DNA from: JAFCUW01 sp049898325
GTDB lineage: Bacteria > Pseudomonadota > Gammaproteobacteria > Burkholderiales > Burkholderiaceae_D
Assembly (NCBI RefSeq): GCF_049898325.1
Contig: NZ_JAFCXL010000018.1
Location: 41,797-105,796 of the forward strand
Length of the DNA stretch: 64,000 nt
Direction of reading: 5' to 3'
Both the position numbers and the translations under genes were made by a program. The notes under the pieces are model-generated. The model made no database searches, had not been told where the DNA came from, and saw only the letters and a program-made list of their open reading frames with translations. Shown here piece after piece: positions 46,198-53,452 of the stretch; the first letter of the stretch is position 1; every line of letters starts with the position of its first letter.

Positions 46198-47103
46198 ATG
46201 CGCGTGTTCGTCCGCGTTGTCGAACTGGGCAGCTTCGCGCGCGCCGCCGCCGCCCTTGACATGTCGGCCGCCGTGGTCACCCGCAACGTCGCCGATCTCG
46301 AGGCGCACCTGGGCACGCGCCTGCTCAATCGCACCACGCGCCGCCTGTCGCTGACCGAGACGGGCGCCCAGTATGTCGAGCGGGTGCGCCATATCCTCTC
46401 CGACATCGACGACGCCGACGCCATCGCCTCGAGCAGCGCGCGCCAGCCCACCGGCAACCTGCGCATCTACTGCCAGCCCGGCTTCGGCCAGGCCCAGCTG
46501 GCGGCGCTGCTGCCGCATTTTGCCGCCAGCATGCCCGGCGTGGTGCTCGACGTGACGCTGTCCGATCACGACGTCGACCTGGTGCAGGAGGCGTACGACG
46601 TCGGCATCTTCATCGACCTGCAGAAGTTCGACAGCACCCTGATCGCGCGCCGGCTGGCCATGTCGACGGTGGTGCTGTGCGCGTCTCCCGAGTATGTGGC
46701 GCGCCACGGCGCGCCGGCCACCCCGCTCGAGGTGGCGGCGCACCCGTGCCTGAACTTCGCCTACGAACAGCTGCGCCACCACTGGATGGTCGAGTGGGAG
46801 GGCAAGCAGGTCAGCGTGCCGGTGCACAGCCGCATGGTCTCCAACAGCGGCGTGGTGCTGCGCCACGCGGCACTGGCCGGCATGGGGGTGATGCTGCAAA
46901 CCTCGTTTTCGGTGAAGGACGATTTCGACCGGGGCCGGCTGGTGCGGCTGCTGCCGGGCCAGCGCCTGGGGCAGCTGTCGGTGATGATGGTGTACCCGAG
47001 CCGCAGGCTGCTCTCGGCCAAGGTGCGCGGCTTTGTCGACTTCATGAGCGCGCAGTTCCCCCATCCCGAGAGCGATCCGTGGTTAGGCGCCGGCATGGCA
47101 TAA
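46198..47103 (+). CDS. LysR-family transcriptional regulator
   Basis: The 301-residue product has the LysR winged helix at residues 1-60 (GSFARAAAALDMSAAVVTRN, LGTRLLNRTTRRLSLTE). The effector domain starts near residue 90 (GNLRIYCQPGFGQ). The ATG at 46198 lies unusually late: the upstream codons read I-I-D-R-L-A-S, which resembles the family N-terminus (MDRLASM), so the native start may be a non-ATG codon. It is divergent from the small exported gene, which it may regulate. Confidence 0.88.
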   Translation: MRVFVRVVELGSFARAAAALDMSAAVVTRNVADLEAHLGTRLLNRTTRRLSLTETGAQYVERVRHILSDIDDADAIASSSARQPTGNLRIYCQPGFGQAQLAALLPHFAASMPGVVLDVTLSDHDVDLVQEAYDVGIFIDLQKFDSTLIARRLAMSTVVLCASPEYVARHGAPATPLEVAAHPCLNFAYEQLRHHWMVEWEGKQVSVPVHSRMVSNSGVVLRHAALAGMGVMLQTSFSVKDDFDRGRLVRLLPGQRLGQLSVMMVYPSRRLLSAKVRGFVDFMSAQFPHPESDPWLGAGMA

Positions 47104-47137
47104 TGCGCTGCAGCTTCCCCTTCGTCCGGACACCCGC

Positions 47138-47623
47138 ATGCCCCAGCACAGAGTATTCGAGCGCGCCGGCGTCGCGCTGGCGCTGTCATGGTCCCTGATC
47201 GCGGCGCCCGCCGGCGCGGCGCCATCGACCTTCAGCCAGGTCATTGGCAGCGCGCTGCTGTGCCGTAGCCAGCTCGACAACGCCTATTTTTACGGCTGGC
47301 TGGTCGAGCATTTCGGCCCGTCCTACAAGCGCGAAGGGGGCGCCTGGTGGTTCAAGGTGGAAGCCAATCTGTGGGGCGCGCAGGTGAACGAGGTGATGGT
47401 CAGCGACGACAGCAGCGAGGTGGTGTTCCTGGCCGCCGTGATCGATGTCGAGCCCGACAAGCTCGACGAGATGATCCGGCTGCAGGCCGGACCCCGTCAC
47501 CGTCCGCAGGATGCGACAAAATACCCCGTGCGCGAAGCGCAGCCGGGCAGCCAGATCGTCTATTTCAAGGATAAATCGAAGATTTACTGCCTCAAATACA
47601 AGCCGCTGCCGCCCGCCCAATAG
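47138..47623 (+). CDS. Exported hypothetical protein
   Basis: The 161-residue product has a signal peptide (cleaved near PAGAAP) and a compact domain including LLCRSQLDNAYFYGWLVEHF and GGAWWFKVEANLWGAQV, with two cysteines (one near each end) that may form a disulfide. I do not recognise the family. It lies 13 bases before the ExeA-type ATPase and so may belong to that unit. Confidence 0.65.
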   Translation: MPQHRVFERAGVALALSWSLIAAPAGAAPSTFSQVIGSALLCRSQLDNAYFYGWLVEHFGPSYKREGGAWWFKVEANLWGAQVNEVMVSDDSSEVVFLAAVIDVEPDKLDEMIRLQAGPRHRPQDATKYPVREAQPGSQIVYFKDKSKIYCLKYKPLPPAQ

Positions 47624-47636
47624 TCCAGTCGAGTCC

Positions 47637-49241
47637 ATGTACACCCAATTTTTCAACCTCAAGCAGCCGCCGTTCTCGATCGCGCCCGATCCGCGCTATC
47701 TGTTCATGAGCGAGCGTCACCGCGAGGCGCTGGCACACCTGCTCTATGGCGTGGGCAGCGGCGGCGGCTTCGTCCTGCTGACGGGAGAAATCGGCGCCGG
47801 CAAGACCACCGTGTGCCGCTGCTTCATCGAGCAGATTCCGCCCGATTGCAAGCTGGCCTACATCTTCAACCCAAAACTGTCGGTGGAAGAGCTGCTGCTG
47901 TCGATCTGCGATGAATTCGGCATCACGCTCGCGCCCGCGGGAGCCGGCGCGGTCAGCGTGAAAACCTATGTCGACGCCATCAACGCCTACCTGCTCGAGA
48001 GCCACGCGCGCGGCCTGAACAATGTGCTGGTGATCGACGAAGCGCAGAACCTGTCGGCCGACGTGCTCGAACAACTGCGCCTGCTGACGAACCTGGAAAC
48101 GAGCGAGCGCAAGCTGCTGCAGATTATCCTGATCGGCCAGCCCGAGTTGCGCGCCATGCTGGCGCGGCCCGAACTGGAGCAACTGGCGCAGCGGGTGATC
48201 GCCCGCTACCACCTGGGTTCCCTGTCGGCGCAGGAAACCAACAGCTACGTGGCGCACCGCCTGGCGGTGGCCGGTGCCGGCGCCGTCAGGCCCTTCCCGC
48301 GTCGCCTGATGGGCCTGATTCATGCGCTCACCGGCGGCGTGCCGCGCCGCATTAACCTGCTGTGCGACCGCGCCCTGCTCGGTGCCTACGTGGAAAATGC
48401 CGCGCAGGTGAGCCGACCAATCCTGCGCCGCGCCGCCGCCGAGGTGTTCGGCGCCGCCCCTGGCGCGGCCGGCCGGCGGCGCTGGGCGCTGGCCGCCGCG
48501 CTGCTGCTGACCGGCGCCGCCGCCGGCGCGGGGCTGTGGCAACTGGCGGCCAGGACCGCGCCAGCGCCGGCGCCGAAAGCGGTGGCGACAGCACCGGCCA
48601 CGCCCGCCACGCCAAGAGCGGCGCCTGTCGTCCCGGCAGCGGTCGCCACCCCAGCCTATGGCAGCATCGACGACGCCTTGCCCGAACTGGCCGCCCTGTG
48701 GGGCGCCAAACTGGGCGCCGGCACGCCGTGCCAGGCGGCGCTGAAGGTCAATCTGCACTGCCACCAGGGCAAGGGCGGGCTGTACGAACTGCGCCTGCTC
48801 GATCGTCCGGCGATTCTCACCTTGCACGAAGGCGCGCAGGTCGGCTACGTGGTGCTGGTCAAGCTGACCGATTCGACGGCGACCCTGCGCATGAACGGCG
48901 TCACCCAGCAGCTTAGCGTGGCCTCGGTGGCGGCCCGCTTCGACGGCCAGTACACCACCGTGTGGTCGGCGCCGCGCGGCTTTCGCGACCAGGTCACGCT
49001 GGACGATACGGGCGCCGATGTCGACTGGATCGCCGCCCGCCTGGCCGAGGTCAACGGCACGCCGGCGCCGGCGCTGGGGATTGCGTTCGACCGCCGCGCG
49101 CGCACCCAGCTGCGCCAGTTCCAGTCCGAGCAAAATCTGAAAGCGGACGGCGTCGCCGGGCCGCGCACCTACATGCGCCTGAACCAGCTGGCAGGCGTGG
49201 CCGAGCCCCGCTTGCTGGCGGCCAAACCGCAGGGACGATAG
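47637..49241 (+). CDS. ExeA/GspA-family AAA ATPase with peptidoglycan-binding domain
   Basis: The 534-residue product has an AAA domain with Walker A GEIGAGKTT, Walker B VLVIDEAQNL and SDR-like LLTNLETS sensor wording. A membrane helix lies near residue 285, then an Ala/Pro linker. A periplasmic part ends in a PG_binding_1 domain (RRARTQLRQFQSEQNLKADG). GspA uses ATP and binds peptidoglycan to help place the type II secretion secretin. gspB follows at once. Confidence 0.93.
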   Translation: MYTQFFNLKQPPFSIAPDPRYLFMSERHREALAHLLYGVGSGGGFVLLTGEIGAGKTTVCRCFIEQIPPDCKLAYIFNPKLSVEELLLSICDEFGITLAPAGAGAVSVKTYVDAINAYLLESHARGLNNVLVIDEAQNLSADVLEQLRLLTNLETSERKLLQIILIGQPELRAMLARPELEQLAQRVIARYHLGSLSAQETNSYVAHRLAVAGAGAVRPFPRRLMGLIHALTGGVPRRINLLCDRALLGAYVENAAQVSRPILRRAAAEVFGAAPGAAGRRRWALAAALLLTGAAAGAGLWQLAARTAPAPAPKAVATAPATPATPRAAPVVPAAVATPAYGSIDDALPELAALWGAKLGAGTPCQAALKVNLHCHQGKGGLYELRLLDRPAILTLHEGAQVGYVVLVKLTDSTATLRMNGVTQQLSVASVAARFDGQYTTVWSAPRGFRDQVTLDDTGADVDWIAARLAEVNGTPAPALGIAFDRRARTQLRQFQSEQNLKADGVAGPRTYMRLNQLAGVAEPRLLAAKPQGR

Positions 49242-49898
49242 ATGTCATACATTCTCGAAGCACTGAAAAAGGCCCAGGCCGAGCGCCAGTTGGGCCATGC
49301 GCCCACGCTCGACGCGGTGCCGGTGGGGACGCCGGCGCCACGCGCGGCGCGCGCGCGCGGCGTGGCATGGATCGGCGCCGGGGCCGGGGTGGCCGCCGCG
49401 CTGGTGGTGGGCGCCGTGGTGTGGGCGCTGCGCGCGCCGGCACCGGCGCCGACCACGACCGCGCCAGCGCTAGCGCCAGCGCCCGCCGCGCTCAGCGTGG
49501 CGCCCGCGAGCGCGCCGCCGCTGGCGGTGGCGCCGGCATCGACGCCGGCGCTTCCGAAGGCAGCGCCACCGGCGCCGCCACGCGCCGCGCCGGTCGCTGC
49601 CGCCGCCCCCGTCAATGCCGCCGCCCCCGCCAATGGGCCAGCGCCGGCCGCGGCCAGCGTCGACGACGAACACCTGCCAGCGCTGCGCGACTTGCCCGAC
49701 AATGTGCGCGCGGCGATTCCGCAGGTGCGCTTCGGCGGCTATATGTATTCGAGCAATCCGGCCGACCGGCTGGTCCTGATCGACAAGGTGTTGCGCCACG
49801 AAGGCGAGGAAGTCGCGCCCGGGCTGGTGCTGGAAAAGCTGCTGCCAAGGGCGGCCTTGATGAACTACAGGGGAACCCGCTATAAAGTCGCCTACTGA
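49242..49898 (+). CDS. gspB: General secretion pathway protein B
   Basis: The 218-residue product starts MSYILEALKKAQAERQLG, the GspB signature, followed by a membrane segment (about 45-65), a long Ala/Pro tether, and a C-terminal C-domain (NVRAAIPQVRFGGYMYSSN...LVLIDKVLRHEGEEVAPGL). It works with GspA in assembling the type II secretin. It begins directly after the gspA stop (TAGATG). The core gsp operon is not in this window. Confidence 0.92.
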   Translation: MSYILEALKKAQAERQLGHAPTLDAVPVGTPAPRAARARGVAWIGAGAGVAAALVVGAVVWALRAPAPAPTTTAPALAPAPAALSVAPASAPPLAVAPASTPALPKAAPPAPPRAAPVAAAAPVNAAAPANGPAPAAASVDDEHLPALRDLPDNVRAAIPQVRFGGYMYSSNPADRLVLIDKVLRHEGEEVAPGLVLEKLLPRAALMNYRGTRYKVAY

Positions 49899-49923
49899 TA
49901 CGAATACGAACACGGTTCTCGGC

Positions 49924-50406
49924 GTGGTCGGCTGGTCCGGCAGCGGCAAGACCACCTTGCTCGAGCACCTGGTGGGCGCGCTGGCCGCGCGCGGTCTGCG
50001 CATCAATGTCATCAAGCACAGCCACCACGATGTCCTGCTCGAGCCGCCCCACAAGGACAGCGCGCGCCTGCGCATGGCCGGCGCCGCCGAAGTGATGCTC
50101 GCTTCGCCGTTTCGCCTGGCCGTCATGCGCGAACTGCGCGGCGAGCCGGAGCCGTCGCTCACCGAGCACCTGGCGCGCCTGGCGCCGGCCGACCTGACGG
50201 TGGTGGAGGGCTACAAGTGGGAGCCGATCGACAAGCTCGAAGTGTTCCGGCCGTCGCTGGGCAAGCCGGCCCTGTACGTCAACGATGCGCACATCGTCGC
50301 GGTGGCCTCGGATGCGCCGCGCCCGGCCGATGCGCCGGCCGCCGTCGCCTGGCTGGACCTGAACCGTCCGCAGGCGGTGCTGGCCTGGTTGAACGATCGC
50401 CTGTAA
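49924..50406 (+). CDS. mobB: Molybdopterin-guanine dinucleotide biosynthesis protein B
   Basis: The 160-residue GTPase has a P-loop GWSGSGKTTLL at the very start, the KHSHHD motif, and VVEGYKWEPIDKLEVFR. It assists MobA in making MGD cofactor. The only usual start is GTG at 49924, which clips the expected N-terminal strand; codons before it read on (TNTVLGV) to an ATA at 49882. That ATA lies seven bases after AGGGGA and would give the full strand. See the corresponding finding. Confidence 0.85.
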   Translation: MVGWSGSGKTTLLEHLVGALAARGLRINVIKHSHHDVLLEPPHKDSARLRMAGAAEVMLASPFRLAVMRELRGEPEPSLTEHLARLAPADLTVVEGYKWEPIDKLEVFRPSLGKPALYVNDAHIVAVASDAPRPADAPAAVAWLDLNRPQAVLAWLNDRL

Positions 50407-50470
50407 ATACCATTAAAGTTTTGTGCGCGGGGACCGTTACCGAAGTAGACGCCCACCACAGGAGACTCCC

Positions 50471-50671
50471 ATGGACATCGCCGGTATTGCAAAACTCTCA
50501 ACGAGCATGGCCGAAACAGGCAATGCGCAGGAAGTCGGTCTGGCCATGCTGAAGAAATCGCAGGACATCGCCGCCTCCACCGCCACCCAGTTGCTCGACG
50601 CCGTGCAGCCGGCGCCGTCGGTGCAAAATCTGCCTTCGCACCTGGGAAACACCATCAACACCAAGGCCTGA
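50471..50671 (+). CDS. Small YjfB-type putative motility protein
   Basis: The 66-residue product MDIAGIAKLSTSMAETGNAQ... fits the YjfB family, small proteins noted near chemotaxis and flagellar genes. AGGAGA precedes the ATG. No flagellar genes are adjacent; it neighbours the bufferin locus. Confidence 0.78.
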   Translation: MDIAGIAKLSTSMAETGNAQEVGLAMLKKSQDIAASTATQLLDAVQPAPSVQNLPSHLGNTINTKA

Positions 50672-50689
50672 CGCGCGCGGTGGCGACAG

Positions 50690-50706
50690 TGTAGAATCGC
50701 TCTACA
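50690..50706 (+). promoter_or_regulatory. TGTAGA-N5-TCTACA operator of the bufferin locus
   Basis: A perfect 6+6 inverted repeat with a five-base spacer overlaps the candidate -10 (TAGAAT, 50692-50697) and lies 16 bases before the bufA1 start. This is an ideal place for a metal- or stress-responsive repressor. Confidence 0.6.
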
Positions 50707-50722
50707 TTCCACTGGAGCGACC

Positions 50723-51004
50723 ATGAACCAACGCCATCTTCTCCTTGCCGCCGCCCTGGCGAGCGTCTGCACCGCCGCCGCCGCCGACGACAAAAAAGTC
50801 GACAAGGAGCAGTGCTTCGGCGTGGCCAAGGCAGGGCAGAACGATTGCGCCGCCGCTGACGGCGCGCACGGTTGCGCCGGCATGGCCAAGGCCGACAACA
50901 GCATCCACGAGTGGAAATATGTCGTCAAGGGCAGCTGCCTGAAGGCCGGCGGCAAACTGGCCGATGGCAAGGGCGCTGCCGCCATGGGCGCCGTCGCCAA
51001 ATAA
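50723..51004 (+). CDS. bufA1: BufA1-type bufferin precursor (DUF2282)
   Basis: The 93-residue product has a signal peptide (residues 1-21) and a core with four cysteines at 31, 42, 51 and 72. The spacing and wording (QCFGVAKAGQNDCA, HGCAGMAKAD, WKYVVKGSC) are those of DUF2282/BufA1 ribosomal peptides. In described cases an MNIO enzyme turns such cysteines into thiooxazole-type groups that bind copper in the periplasm. The maturase lies 14 bases downstream. The modification here is inferred. Confidence 0.88.
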   Translation: MNQRHLLLAAALASVCTAAAADDKKVDKEQCFGVAKAGQNDCAAADGAHGCAGMAKADNSIHEWKYVVKGSCLKAGGKLADGKGAAAMGAVAK

Positions 51005-51018
51005 TCGGTCGCGCCGCC

Positions 51019-52665
51019 ATGGCCGAACTGGGCGTCGGTGTCGGCCTGCGCGCGCCCCATTACCGCCAATTCCTCGAGCAGCGGCCGGCCGTCGGCTGGC
51101 TCGAAGTGCACACTGAAAATTTCCTGCACCTGTCCGGCTGGGACGGCCAGGTCCTGCAACGTCTGCGCCGCGACTATCCCGTCAGCCTGCACGGCGTCGG
51201 CCTGGGACTGGGCTCGGCGCACGGTTTTTCCACCGACCATCTCGAGCGCGTGCGCCGCCTGGCCGAGCGCATCGAGCCGGTGCTCATTTCCGAGCACCTG
51301 AGCTGGGGCGCGCTGGCCGACCGCCAGCTCAACGAACTGTTGCCCCTGCCGCTGGGCCGCGCCGCCTTTGAACTCGTGGCCAACCGCGTCGAGCAGGTGC
51401 AGGAGGCGCTGGGCCGCACCATCCTGCTGGAAAACGTCTCGACCTATCTGCGCTACCGCGACGATGCGATGAACGAAGCGCAGTTTCTGGCCGCGCTGGC
51501 GCGCCGCACGGGCTGTGGCCTGCTGCTCGATGTGAACAACCTGTACGTCAACCAGTGCAACCATGGCGAGGACGCGCGCGCTGCGCTAACGACGCTGGCC
51601 GCGCTGGCGCCGGGCACGGTGGGCGAAATCCACCTGGCTGGCCACCTCGTCACGCCCACCGCGCTGGTCGACCACCATGGGGCGCCAATTGCCGAGGCGG
51701 TGTGGGCGCTGTACCGGGACGCGCTGGCCACCTTCGGGGCGACGCCGGCGCTGATCGAATGGGACACCGATGTGCCGCCGCTACCCGTGCTGCTGGCCGA
51801 AGTCGACAAGGCGCGCGCCATCGCGGCCGCAGTTGCCGGAGCTGCCGCCGCTGCCGAAACTGCCGCAGCGGGCGCGCTGGCCGTTTGGTCGACCCGGCCG
51901 GCGCCGTCCTGGCCCGTGGACGAGGCCGACCTGGCCGGGCGCCAGCGGCGCTTCGGCGCGGCCCTGTTCGATCGCAGCGGCGTCGATATCGCTGATTTCG
52001 CCGGCGACGGCGCGGCCGTCAGCGCCCGGCTGGCCATGTACCGGGGCCAGCTGGCCGGCACCTGGCACAAGACCCTGGCGGGCGCCTATCCGGTGCTGCG
52101 CCAATTGGTGGGTGAGGAATTTTTCGAGGGCTTGAGCGGCGCTTTTGGCCTGGCGCAGCCGTCGGCCGACGCCGACCTGCACCGCTTCGGCGCCGCGCTG
52201 GCGCCATTCCTGGAACGGTTCGCGCCGGCCGCCGGCTATCCCTACCTGGCCGACATGGCGCGCCTCGAATGGGCCGTGCACCGGGCGTATTTTGCGCCCG
52301 ATACGGAGGCGCTGCGCGCGGACGCGCTGGCGGCCTTGTCGCCCGCGCAGTGCGAGGCGGCGCGCTTTGGCTGGCATCCGGCGGCCAGCCTGCTGGCCTC
52401 GCCGTGGGCAGTGGCGAGCTTGTGGCAGGCCCACCACGGCCAGGCATTTCCACCGACGATGGCGTCGCCCGAACAGCTGATCGTGGTGCGGCCCCGCTGG
52501 CAGGCCCAGGTGGTGGCGCTGACGCCGGCGCGCTGGGCCGCGATTGACTGCCTCGCGCGCGGCGGCACGGTGGGCAGCGCACTCGACGCCGCCTTTGCGC
52601 ACGAGCCGGCGTTCGACATCGGTGCGGCGCTGGCGCAGTGGGTGGCGCTGGGCTGCCTGGTGTGA
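51019..52665 (+). CDS. Fused bufferin maturase: BufB (MNIO/DUF692) + BufC (DUF2063)
   Basis: The 548-residue protein carries an MNIO barrel at about 1-270. Its conserved ligand blocks include APHY, SLHGVGLGLG, SEHLSW (91-96), LLENVSTYL, LLLDVNNLYVN, EIHLAGH and LIEWDTD. After an Ala-rich linker (268-290) comes a BufC/DUF2063 part with RRFGAALFDRS, VSARLAMYRGQL and YPVLRQLVGEEFF. Normally bufB and bufC are separate genes. The joint is seamless, without a stop or frameshift. No DoxX-type bufD follows. Confidence 0.88.
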   Translation: MAELGVGVGLRAPHYRQFLEQRPAVGWLEVHTENFLHLSGWDGQVLQRLRRDYPVSLHGVGLGLGSAHGFSTDHLERVRRLAERIEPVLISEHLSWGALADRQLNELLPLPLGRAAFELVANRVEQVQEALGRTILLENVSTYLRYRDDAMNEAQFLAALARRTGCGLLLDVNNLYVNQCNHGEDARAALTTLAALAPGTVGEIHLAGHLVTPTALVDHHGAPIAEAVWALYRDALATFGATPALIEWDTDVPPLPVLLAEVDKARAIAAAVAGAAAAAETAAAGALAVWSTRPAPSWPVDEADLAGRQRRFGAALFDRSGVDIADFAGDGAAVSARLAMYRGQLAGTWHKTLAGAYPVLRQLVGEEFFEGLSGAFGLAQPSADADLHRFGAALAPFLERFAPAAGYPYLADMARLEWAVHRAYFAPDTEALRADALAALSPAQCEAARFGWHPAASLLASPWAVASLWQAHHGQAFPPTMASPEQLIVVRPRWQAQVVALTPARWAAIDCLARGGTVGSALDAAFAHEPAFDIGAALAQWVALGCLV

Positions 52666-52680
52666 TGGCGATCGACGCAA

Positions 52681-52708
52681 CAACGGCGCCGCGGGGGGGG
52701 CGCCGTTG
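52681..52708. terminator. Strong hairpin between bufBC and the convergent gene
   Basis: A 10-bp perfect stem (CAACGGCGCC with GGCGCCGTTG) surrounds an eight-base G-rich loop. No U-tract follows on either strand, so it may be a bidirectional terminator or mRNA end protector. Confidence 0.5.
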
Positions 52709-52732
52709 CCGGTCGAGCGTGACGTTACTTAA

Positions 52733-53017
52733 TTAATGAAACGCCCGCAAGATGCGCGCTTCGCCGGTGCTGTCGGCGTGCTGGACGCTGGCGGCCTGGG
52801 TGGCCACCATCATGCGCTCGAGTTGGGCCTCTTCGAAACGCGCCAGTTCATCGGTGGCGGCGCTCAAGGCCTGCGCCAGTTTGGCGCGCGCGCCCTGGTA
52901 CAGCATGCTGGTGTACTGGTCCGTATTTTTCAGCAACTCTTCCGCATTCTCGATGACGGCACGCAGATCGCCGATCAGCCGCTGCTGGGTTGGCTGGTTA
53001 TCGTTGGGCCCGTTCAT
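52733..53017 (-). CDS. ElaB/YqjD (DUF883)-like protein lacking the membrane helix
   Basis: The 94-residue helical protein has QRLIGDLRAVIENAEELLKN...LAQALSAATDELARFEEAQL, as in the soluble part of DUF883 proteins. Those tether ribosomes to the membrane in stationary phase through a C-terminal helix. Here the C-terminus is soluble, so it is a shortened or soluble relative. It converges with the bufferin locus. Confidence 0.7.
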   Translation of the reverse strand: MNGPNDNQPTQQRLIGDLRAVIENAEELLKNTDQYTSMLYQGARAKLAQALSAATDELARFEEAQLERMMVATQAASVQHADSTGEARILRAFH

Positions 53018-53157
53018 GGCATCCCCTTTGGCCGGTTAGTCACGTCTTATAATATAAGCAAGCAAACGCGAGCAGTGTTGTGTTTCCACAAACCTGCGCG
53101 GCGCCCCCTCGCTCACCGCGTTCCGAAGCTGACGCAGCGCAGTCGTGACTGCCGCTG

Positions 53158-53391
53158 TCAGGCGCCTTCCGGCTCGCCCGCCACCACGCTGATGCGCACA
53201 TCGCCCACGCTGACCACCTGGCCCGCGCGGATCTTGGCCGTCTTGCGCGATTCCGGCTGGCCGTCGACCTTGATGGCACCGCTGGCCACCAGGTTCTTGC
53301 CGGCGCCACCGCTGTCGACCAGGCCGACCAGTTTGAGCAGCTGGTTCACTTCCACGAAGTCACTGTTGAGTTCAAAAGTCAGTTTCTGCAT
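53158..53391 (-). CDS. YbcJ-like S4 RNA-binding protein
   Basis: The 77-residue single S4 domain has LNQLLKLVGLVDSGGAGKNL-like wording (VNQLLKLVGLVDSGGAG, VASGAIKVDGQPESRKTAKI). It probably binds structured RNA, as do YbcJ and S4-type heat-shock proteins. It stands 61 bases downstream of fumC on the same strand and may share its transcript. Confidence 0.9.
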   Translation of the reverse strand: MQKLTFELNSDFVEVNQLLKLVGLVDSGGAGKNLVASGAIKVDGQPESRKTAKIRAGQVVSVGDVRISVVAGEPEGA

Positions 53392-53452
53392 AATATCTTA
53401 ATGAAATAATATTGTTTGTTAAAAAACGCACACATGATCGTGCTGGGGGGAA

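Noticed and set aside
50872..51018. 49-codon N-terminal extension of the bufferin maturase
   Set aside because: It overlaps bufA1 in another frame and is Arg/Gln-rich; the ATG at 51019 starts the conserved barrel.
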